Below are positions 58,443-64,000 of a stretch of 64,000 bases of DNA, piece by piece; position 1 is the stretch's first letter, and each line of letters opens with the position of its first letter. The stretch is from Rhodococcus rhodochrous. Its GTDB lineage: Bacteria; Actinomycetota; Actinomycetes; Mycobacteriales; Mycobacteriaceae. The translations under genes were made by a program, and so were the position numbers. Under the pieces are notes generated by a model. The model searched no databases and was not told where the DNA came from. It saw only the letters and a list, made by a program, of their open reading frames with translations. The stretch lies in the NCBI RefSeq assembly GCF_014854695.1, contig NZ_CP027557.1, positions 4,030,001 to 4,094,000 of the forward strand. The letters run 5' to 3'.

Positions 58443-58635
58443 CGAACGGAGATACCCGGGCACGGCCGGAGGCAGTCGCGCGGCGCCGGTGATCTTGCAC
58501 ACAAGCCGCGCGGTCTGCTCTGCACTCCGCTCATGGTCGGAGTCCGAAAGAACCGGTCGGGCGTCACGGCGAGACGCAGAATTCACACCCCCGTCGCTGT
58601 ACATTCACCTGCCCGCTACCCCACAATCGACAGAC

Positions 58636-59817
58636 GTGACCGCAGAGTTCGTCGTGCTCCTGGTGGTGGTCGTCACTGCCCTCGCATTCGATTTCACCAA
58701 CGGCTTCCACGACACCGGCAATGCCATGGCGACATCCATCGCCACCGGCGCCCTCAAACCCAAGACCGCGGTCACTTTGTCCGCGACCCTCAACCTCGTC
58801 GGCGCCTTCCTGTCCGTGGAAGTCGCCGCCACCGTCGCGAAGGGTGTCGTCGACCTCGACACCGTCGGCGGTACCGATCTGTTGCTCATCGTCTTCGCCG
58901 GCTTGGTCGGAGCGATCCTCTGGAACATCGCAACCTGGCTGTTCGGCCTGCCGTCCAGTTCGTCGCATGCCCTGTTCGGTGGCCTGGTCGGCGCGGCGCT
59001 CGCGTCGATCGGCGTCCAGGGCGTCGTGTGGGACGGAGTGCTGGGCAAGGTCCTGCTTCCCGCCGTGCTCGCGCCCGTCATCGCGGCGCTGGTGTCCACG
59101 GTGGGCATCTGGTCGATGCACCGCCTGACCCGGTCCGTCTCCACCGAGCACCGCGATCGCGGCTTCCGGATGGGCCAGATCGGCACCGCATCCCTGATGT
59201 CGCTCGCCCACGGCACCAACGACGCACAGAAGACCATGGGCGTGATCTTCCTGGCCCTCGTCGCCCACGGCACCATCACCGCCGACACCGAAATGCCGTT
59301 CTGGGTGAAGGTCGCCTGTGCCGTCGCGATCGCCCTCGGCACCTATCTCGGTGGCTGGCGCATCATCCGCACGCTGGGCAAGGGCCTCGTCGAGATCGCC
59401 CCGCCGCAGGGCCTGGCCGCCGAGTCGTCGTCGGCCGCCATCATCCTCACCTCGAGCCATTTCGGTCTGCCGCTGTCGACCACGCACGTCGCCACGGGAT
59501 CGATCCTCGGCACGGGCCTGGGCACCAAGGGCGCCGAGGTGCGCTGGTCGGTGGCACGACGGATGGTCGTCGCGTGGGTCATCACCCTGCCGTGTGCCGC
59601 GGTCGTCGGAGCGATCTGCTGGGCGCTCGCCCACCTCATCGGCGGCATGTCCGGCGTGCTCGTCGTGTTCGCGATCCTGTGCGCCCTGGCCCTGCTCATG
59701 TGGCTGCGCTCGCGCCGGCAGCCCGTCGACGCCTCCAACGTCACCGCCGACTGGGACGACAAGCTCGCCCCGGCACCGGGTGCCTCCGAAACGGTCGGCG
59801 GGGAAGGACGCTCGTGA
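58636..59817 (+). CDS. Low-affinity inorganic phosphate transporter, PiT family
   Basis: This 393-aa integral membrane protein has about ten helices and the two PiT signature repeats: FDFTNGFHDTGNAMATSIAT near residue 17, and SLAHGTNDAQKTMGVIFLAL near 190. LPLSTTHVATGSILGTGLG marks the second half. It imports phosphate (often as metal phosphate) using the proton gradient and matches PitA of M. tuberculosis by position. The GTG start removes a poorly conserved upstream extension. Its stop overlaps the next gene by 4 nt. Confidence 0.92.
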   Translation: MTAEFVVLLVVVVTALAFDFTNGFHDTGNAMATSIATGALKPKTAVTLSATLNLVGAFLSVEVAATVAKGVVDLDTVGGTDLLLIVFAGLVGAILWNIATWLFGLPSSSSHALFGGLVGAALASIGVQGVVWDGVLGKVLLPAVLAPVIAALVSTVGIWSMHRLTRSVSTEHRDRGFRMGQIGTASLMSLAHGTNDAQKTMGVIFLALVAHGTITADTEMPFWVKVACAVAIALGTYLGGWRIIRTLGKGLVEIAPPQGLAAESSSAAIILTSSHFGLPLSTTHVATGSILGTGLGTKGAEVRWSVARRMVVAWVITLPCAAVVGAICWALAHLIGGMSGVLVVFAILCALALLMWLRSRRQPVDASNVTADWDDKLAPAPGASETVGGEGRS

Positions 59818-60074
59818 ACCTGTTGACGCACACCCTCGACTCCCTGTGGCAGGTCGTTCTCGTGGGCCTGCTGCTCGGCGCCGGCCTGCCCTCCCTGTTC
59901 GCCCTCGGAGTCCGCGCACTCGACACCGGTCGCGGCAGCGACGGCACACCGAATCCGGTGGCACGGACCGCCGCGGTGCTGTGCTTCGCCGTGGTCGCCT
60001 GCGCGATCCTGGCGGGAATTCTCCTGCTGGCGTCCGATTTCCTCGCCGGAACGTTCGGCATCGACATCTTCTGA
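59814..60074 (+). CDS. Small two-helix membrane protein coupled to PiT
   Basis: This 86-aa protein has two membrane helices (VVLVGLLLGAGLPSLFALGV and TAAVLCFAVVACAILAGILL) joined by a short Asp/Gly/Pro loop. I know of no characterised function. The GTG overlaps the phosphate transporter stop by 4 nt, and a homologue holds the same place in mycobacteria. An accessory or stabilising role for the transporter is plausible. Confidence 0.82.
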   Translation: MNLLTHTLDSLWQVVLVGLLLGAGLPSLFALGVRALDTGRGSDGTPNPVARTAAVLCFAVVACAILAGILLLASDFLAGTFGIDIF

Positions 60075-60086
60075 TCGGAGTGACGG

Positions 60087-60386
60087 GTGGCCCTCCCGCC
60101 GTTTCTCGCTTCCATCGTCGAGTGGCTCCGTGCCGGTTACCCCGAAGGGGTGCCGGAACAGGACTACGTACCCCTTTTCGCACTTCTCGCGCGGCGCCTG
60201 TCCGACGAGGAGGTCGCCCAGGTCGCCGACACTCTGATCGAGGACGGTGACCTCTCGATCAACCGCATCGACATCGCGGTCCTGATCAGCAAGATCACCA
60301 ACAACATGCCGTCGCCCGACGACGTGGACCGGGTCCGCCGCCAGCTCGAGGCGGGCGGATGGGACACGACACAATACGATCTGTGA
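60087..60386 (+). CDS. DUF3349 protein
   Basis: This 99-aa helical protein is of the DUF3349 family: MALPPFLASIVEWLRAGYPE, VPEQDYVPLFALLARRLSDE and VLISKITNNMPSPDDVDRVR. A structure of the mycobacterial relative is known, but no function. The gene starts at GTG 12 bp after the small membrane protein and its stop overlaps menE by 4 nt, tying it to both phosphate and menaquinone genes. Confidence 0.88.
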   Translation: MALPPFLASIVEWLRAGYPEGVPEQDYVPLFALLARRLSDEEVAQVADTLIEDGDLSINRIDIAVLISKITNNMPSPDDVDRVRRQLEAGGWDTTQYDL

Positions 60387-61528
60387 CCACACTCGCGCTT
60401 CTTCCCGTCCCCGCCGGGTCCGCCGTCCGCTCCGTGCTGCCCGCCCTGCAGCGCATGCTCGACGGTGACGGACCGGCACTGCTCCCCGTCCCCGCCGGGG
60501 ACGAGCGGGAGACGCTCCGGCTCACCAGCGCCCTGAGCCCCGGCGAACCCGTCGTGGACGGTGTGGGACTGGTGGTCGCGACCTCCGGCACGACCGGGAC
60601 CCCCAAGGGCGCCCTGCTCTCCGCGCAGGCGCTGCGCGCGAGCGGCGATGCCACCCACACCCGGCTGGGCGGGACGGGCTCGTGGCTGCTCACCCTGCCC
60701 GCCCATCACATCGCGGGCATGCAGGTCCTGCTGCGCAGCCTGCTCTCCGGAACCGAGCCCGTCGTCGTCGACGTGTCCGCCGGTTTCGACCCCGCGGATC
60801 TGCCGGCGGCGGTGGACGCCATGCCGGGCCCCCGCCGGTACAGCTCGATGGTCCCCACCCAGCTGATCAAGGCCCTCGATCATCCCGACGCCACCGCGGC
60901 GCTCGCCCGCCTCGACGCGATCCTGCTCGGTGGGGCCGCGACTCCCGTGCCGGTCCTCGACCGCGCCCGCGCGAGCGGCATCACCGTCGTGCGCACCTAC
61001 GGCATGAGCGAGACCTGCGGCGGCTGCGTCTACGACGGCGTGCCGCTCGACGGGGTACACGTGCGCGTCGACGGCGACTCGCGAGTGTGGCTCGGCGGCG
61101 CCACGCTCGCCTCGGGCTACCGCAACCTGCCCGAGCATCCCGCCTTCGCCGAACCCGGCTGGTTCCGCACCGACGACGCGGGCACGCTCGACGACGGGAT
61201 CCTGCGCATCCTGGGACGGCTCGACGAGGCCATCTCGACCGGTGGACTCACCGTGGTCCCGCAGGTGGTCGAGGCCGTACTCGTCGAGCACCCGGCCGTT
61301 CGGGAGGTCGCGGTGGTGGGTCTGCCCGACGCCCGGCTCGGTCAGCGCGTCGCGGCGGTCGTCGTGCCCGTCCCCGGTGCGACGCCGACGCTCGCCGAAC
61401 TCCGCGACCACGTCGAGGCCACGCTCGATCCCACTGCTGCGCCGCGTGAGCTGCAGGTCGTCGACGCGTTGCCGCTGCGTGGGCCGGGCAAGGTGGATCG
61501 CCGCGCCCTCGTCTCGCGCTTCTCCTGA
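60383..61528 (+). CDS. menE: o-Succinylbenzoate-CoA ligase MenE
   Basis: MenE is an adenylate-forming enzyme that activates o-succinylbenzoate to its CoA thioester. The protein is 381 aa, short for the superfamily but normal for actinobacterial MenE. The P-loop is [20 protein letters not shown] near residue 65, then [20 protein letters not shown] near 210 and [20 protein letters not shown] near 270. The C-terminal catalytic Lys is in [11 protein letters not shown]. The GTG start overlaps DUF3349 by 4 nt; ATG 60359 is an alternative. Confidence 0.94.
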   Translation: MTTLALLPVPAGSAVRSVLPALQRMLDGDGPALLPVPAGDERETLRLTSALSPGEPVVDGVGLVVATSGTTGTPKGALLSAQALRASGDATHTRLGGTGSWLLTLPAHHIAGMQVLLRSLLSGTEPVVVDVSAGFDPADLPAAVDAMPGPRRYSSMVPTQLIKALDHPDATAALARLDAILLGGAATPVPVLDRARASGITVVRTYGMSETCGGCVYDGVPLDGVHVRVDGDSRVWLGGATLASGYRNLPEHPAFAEPGWFRTDDAGTLDDGILRILGRLDEAISTGGLTVVPQVVEAVLVEHPAVREVAVVGLPDARLGQRVAAVVVPVPGATPTLAELRDHVEATLDPTAAPRELQVVDALPLRGPGKVDRRALVSRFS

Positions 61529-61575
61529 CGGGTGCGCACGACGCGGCGGGCAGCCCCGGGTGCGAAGATCGATCC

Positions 61576-62445
61576 ATGGCAACGGCTGGTCAATGGCTCG
61601 AAGGCGCTCGTCCGCGCACCCTCCCCAACGCGATCGCACCCGTCCTGGCAGGCACGGGCGCTGCGGCGTGGCTCGGTGAGGCCGTGTGGTGGAAGGCGCT
61701 GCTGGCACTGGTCGTCGCGCTGGGCCTGATCATCGGCGTGAACTTCGCCAACGACTACTCCGACGGCATCCGCGGCACCGACGACGAGCGGGTCGGCCCG
61801 ATGCGGCTGGTCGGTTCGGGGGCTGCGAGCCCCGGCGCCGTCAAGCGCGCGGCGTTCGTGTGCTTCGGCATCGCGGCCGTCGCGGGACTCGCCCTCGCCG
61901 TCACGACCGCCTGGTGGCTCGTGCTCGTCGGCGCGGTCTGCATCGCCGGGGCCTGGTACTACACCGGCGGGAAGAATCCGTACGGCTACAGCGGCTTCGG
62001 GGAGATCGGCGTCTTCGTCTTCTTCGGGCTGGTCGCGGTGCTCGGCACCCAGTTCGTGCAGGCCGGTCGCGTCGACTGGGTGGGTCTGGCCTGCGCGGTC
62101 GCCGTCGGCTCGATCTCGACGGCCGTGCTGGTGACGAACAATCTCCGCGACATCGCGACCGACGCGGAGACCGGCAAGCGGACTCTGGCGGTCAAACTGG
62201 GCGACCCGAGTACCCGCACGCTGCACCTGGTGCTGGTCGTGGTGCCGTTCGTGATGTCGCTCGTGCTGGTCGCGGCGACGCCGTGGGCGCTCGCCGGTTT
62301 CCTCGCCGCACCGTTCGCGGTCCGCGCGCACAAGCCGGTGCGGGCCGGTGCCCTCGGGCTCGCGCTGATCCCGGCGCTCAGCGATTCGGGTGTCGCGATG
62401 CTCGTGTGGGCGGTGGCCACCGCGCCCGCGCTGGCCTTCGGCTGA
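61576..62445 (+). CDS. menA: 1,4-Dihydroxy-2-naphthoate polyprenyltransferase MenA
   Basis: MenA is a UbiA-family membrane prenyltransferase that attaches the polyprenyl chain to DHNA. The protein is 289 aa with eight or nine helices. The first Asp-rich motif is [20 protein letters not shown] near residue 56 and the second is [20 protein letters not shown] near 180. It is the membrane-committing step that unites the products of MenB and the polyprenyl synthase. It follows menE after 47 bp. Confidence 0.95.
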   Translation: MATAGQWLEGARPRTLPNAIAPVLAGTGAAAWLGEAVWWKALLALVVALGLIIGVNFANDYSDGIRGTDDERVGPMRLVGSGAASPGAVKRAAFVCFGIAAVAGLALAVTTAWWLVLVGAVCIAGAWYYTGGKNPYGYSGFGEIGVFVFFGLVAVLGTQFVQAGRVDWVGLACAVAVGSISTAVLVTNNLRDIATDAETGKRTLAVKLGDPSTRTLHLVLVVVPFVMSLVLVAATPWALAGFLAAPFAVRAHKPVRAGALGLALIPALSDSGVAMLVWAVATAPALAFG

Positions 62446-62487
62446 CCATGACGCGGGCGCGGCGGAACCGGTCGCGGGCGGACGGGC

Positions 62488-62877
62488 TCAGTCGCGGTCC
62501 GGGACGACCAGGCCGAGGACGAAGTTGACGATCGCGATGATCACGCCGCCCCACAGCGCCGCCCAGAAACCGTCGATCGTGAGGCCGTACTCGGTGAAGC
62601 CGCTCAGCCACGCGGTGAGCATGAGCATCAGCGCGTTGACGACGAGCAGGAACAGCCCGAGGGTGAGGATCACCAACGGCAGCGACAGCAGCTTCACCAG
62701 CGGCTTCACGAGTGCGTTGACGACGGTGAAGATGGCGGCCAGCACGACGAGCGAGATGACCTTGCGGGTCGTGTCGGAGGTGCCCGCAGGATCGGTGAAG
62801 TCGATTCCGTCGACGAGCTCGACCGCGAGCCACAGACCGACCGCGTTGATGATCAACCGCAGTATCAGAGAAATCAT
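62488..62877 (-). CDS. Phage holin family IV / PF04020-type membrane protein
   Basis: This 129-aa protein has four membrane segments (LRLIINAVGLWLAVELVDGI, VISLVVLAAIFTVVNALVKP, LSLPLVILTLGLFLLVVNAL and FWAALWGGVIIAIVNFVLGL). The VNALVKPLVKLLSLPLVILT block is typical of the PF04020 family found in many bacterial genomes. Despite the holin name there is no sign of phage here; the function is unknown. It converges with menA. Confidence 0.85.
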   Translation of the reverse strand: MISLILRLIINAVGLWLAVELVDGIDFTDPAGTSDTTRKVISLVVLAAIFTVVNALVKPLVKLLSLPLVILTLGLFLLVVNALMLMLTAWLSGFTEYGLTIDGFWAALWGGVIIAIVNFVLGLVVPDRD

Positions 62878-62988
62878 GGTGCCACTGTGGCACACGGAAC
62901 CCGGTCTCGTAACGGGCAAATCGGACTCCTCCGATGTCGCCCCTCCCCCTCAGGGGCCTCTCAGCGACGGACGGTAGCGTCGGCCGGC

Positions 62989-63975
62989 GTGCGTTCACGT
63001 CTTCTCCCCCTGTTTCTCGCTGTAGCCGGACTGCTCCTCGTGGGCACGGGTTCGGTCTTCGCCTGGCTCGACCGCCCCGAGACGACGGTCGCAACCGTCG
63101 CGGAAGAGCCGAGTCCCTCGGCGGACGGCGTCGACGAGGCGCGGAGCAATCTGCAGCGGGCCGGACTGCCGCTGTCGGTGCTCGACGGCGGGGTCGGGCA
63201 GCTGACGGAGGGCAGCACCCAGCTCGACGACGGTGCCCACCAGCTCTCGGACGGCCTCCGGCAGGCCCGTGACGGTGGGGAGCAGCTCGCCGACGGCCTC
63301 GGGCAACTCGACGGCGGTGTCGACATGCTCGGCGACGGTGCTCGCCAGGTGAGCGGTGGCGTCGACGAGGTGGTCGACCGTCTCTCCGGTTTCGGGGAGA
63401 TGCAGGGCGACGTCACGGCGCGGCTCACGGCCGTCGCCGACACGCTCGGCGCGTCCGCGGATCCGGTCTCGCAGGGCGCGGCCGGCCAGTTGCGCGGACT
63501 CGTCGAGACCCTCGACACGCAGGGCCTCGGGCCGGACACCCTCGATCAGCTCGGGCAGTTGCGCGACGGTGCACGGCAGCTCGCCTACGAACTCACCGAT
63601 CCGAACGCGCAGTTCGTCGCGGGCATGGCGCAGGCCGCCGACGGCTCGCGACAGCTCCGCGACGGCCTCGTTCTCCTCGACGACGGTGGCCGGGCCCTGA
63701 CGGACGGCACCGGACAGCTGGTCGACGGCGTCGGGCCGGTGGCCGATGTCGTGAGTGGCATCGCCGACAACGTCCGGTCGGCCACCGAAGCGCTGCCGCG
63801 CACCGCGCCGGCTGCTCCGGACACGCAGGCAGCGGAAGCCGTGGCCACGTCGGATCGTCAGTGGTGGCCGTTCGCGACGATCGCGGCCGGCACGCTGCTG
63901 CTCGTCGCGGCGGCGGTCGTCCCGCTCGTCGCCGGGCGCCCACTCGCCGTCGCTCCCGCACAGCCGACCCGGTAG
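62989..63975 (+). CDS. Membrane protein with YhgE/Pip-like Gly-Leu repeats
   Basis: This 328-aa protein has a membrane helix at each end (LLPLFLAVAGLLLVGTGSVF near 5-24, and PFATIAAGTLLLVAAAVVPL near 292-311). Between them lies an outer segment made of repeated LxxGxxQLxDG units (GGVGQLTEGSTQLDDGAHQL, SDGLRQARDGGEQLADGLGQ). Such repeats occur in YhgE/Pip and MMPL-associated proteins and probably form a long helical hairpin. The GTG start follows CGGCCGGC. The function is unknown; a cell-envelope scaffold or export partner is a guess. Confidence 0.75.
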   Translation: MRSRLLPLFLAVAGLLLVGTGSVFAWLDRPETTVATVAEEPSPSADGVDEARSNLQRAGLPLSVLDGGVGQLTEGSTQLDDGAHQLSDGLRQARDGGEQLADGLGQLDGGVDMLGDGARQVSGGVDEVVDRLSGFGEMQGDVTARLTAVADTLGASADPVSQGAAGQLRGLVETLDTQGLGPDTLDQLGQLRDGARQLAYELTDPNAQFVAGMAQAADGSRQLRDGLVLLDDGGRALTDGTGQLVDGVGPVADVVSGIADNVRSATEALPRTAPAAPDTQAAEAVATSDRQWWPFATIAAGTLLLVAAAVVPLVAGRPLAVAPAQPTR

Positions 63976-64000
63976 CCGCCCGAAGGATCAGGCTGCGGCG

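Noticed and set aside
62488-62877. Prophage remnant suggested by the holin family name
   Set aside because: The family is widespread in bacterial chromosomes, and no other phage gene, integrase or attachment site is nearby.

Overview
The window is chromosomal, high-GC actinobacterial DNA, almost certainly from Rhodococcus or a close mycolic-acid relative. The evidence is the wild-type actinobacterial rpoB and rpsL sequences, the HadA/HadB dehydratase genes beside tRNA-Trp and secE, a full mce operon, and a menaquinone region whose gene order (menD, small membrane protein, mannosyltransferase, menG, menJ, polyprenyl synthase, htpX, yajQ) matches, as far as I recall, Mycobacterium tuberculosis Rv0555-Rv0566. 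GTG starts are common, and 4-nt GTGA/ATGA stop-start overlaps link many genes.

Layout. 1-3368 (minus): str operon rpsL-rpsG-fusA-tuf, with tuf cut by the window edge. 3693-12475: accessory genes, namely two DUF3558-type lipoproteins, two TetR regulators, two acyl-CoA dehydrogenases with a TIGR03084 protein, an EamA exporter, and a LysR regulator divergent from a YeiH-type exporter. 12513-17519: tandem DUF202 proteins, a Rieske lipoprotein, an FprB-type ferredoxin/ferredoxin reductase, an acyl-ACP thioesterase coupled to a SixA-type phosphatase, and a SnoaL-like protein. 17597-25190 (minus): rpoB-rpoC. 25580-37443 (minus): mceG-yrbEA-yrbEB-mceABCDEF and two Mce-associated membrane proteins, a lipid importer lying between rplJL and rpoBC. 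37762-43656 (minus): rplJ-rplL with an L10 leader, rplK-rplA, secE-nusG, tRNA-Trp, hadA-hadB, rpmG, tRNA-Met and tRNA-Thr, with tRNA-Tyr further upstream. 44197-62445: yajQ, htpX and the menaquinone genes (polyprenyl synthase, menJ, menG, menD, menC, menB, menE, menA), with a mannosyltransferase, flavin reductase, siderophore-interacting protein, PiT phosphate transporter and small conserved proteins between them. 62488-63975: a holin-like membrane protein and a YhgE-like coiled-coil membrane protein.

The backbone is housekeeping: transcription, translation, menaquinone synthesis and mycolate-type fatty acid synthesis. I saw no insertion sequence, prophage, CRISPR array or obviously transferred block. 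The most unusual signals are in the mce tail, where two adjacent genes each carry their own 24-bp in-frame repeat array and are joined by a 10-codon ORF or frameshifted start. Others are operator-like palindromes before mceG and rpsL, a four-copy 17-bp tandem repeat spanning the ends of two convergent genes, and hairpins in the rpsG-fusA and rpoB-rpoC spacers. All functional calls come from reading the sequence and recalled family knowledge; no database search was run.
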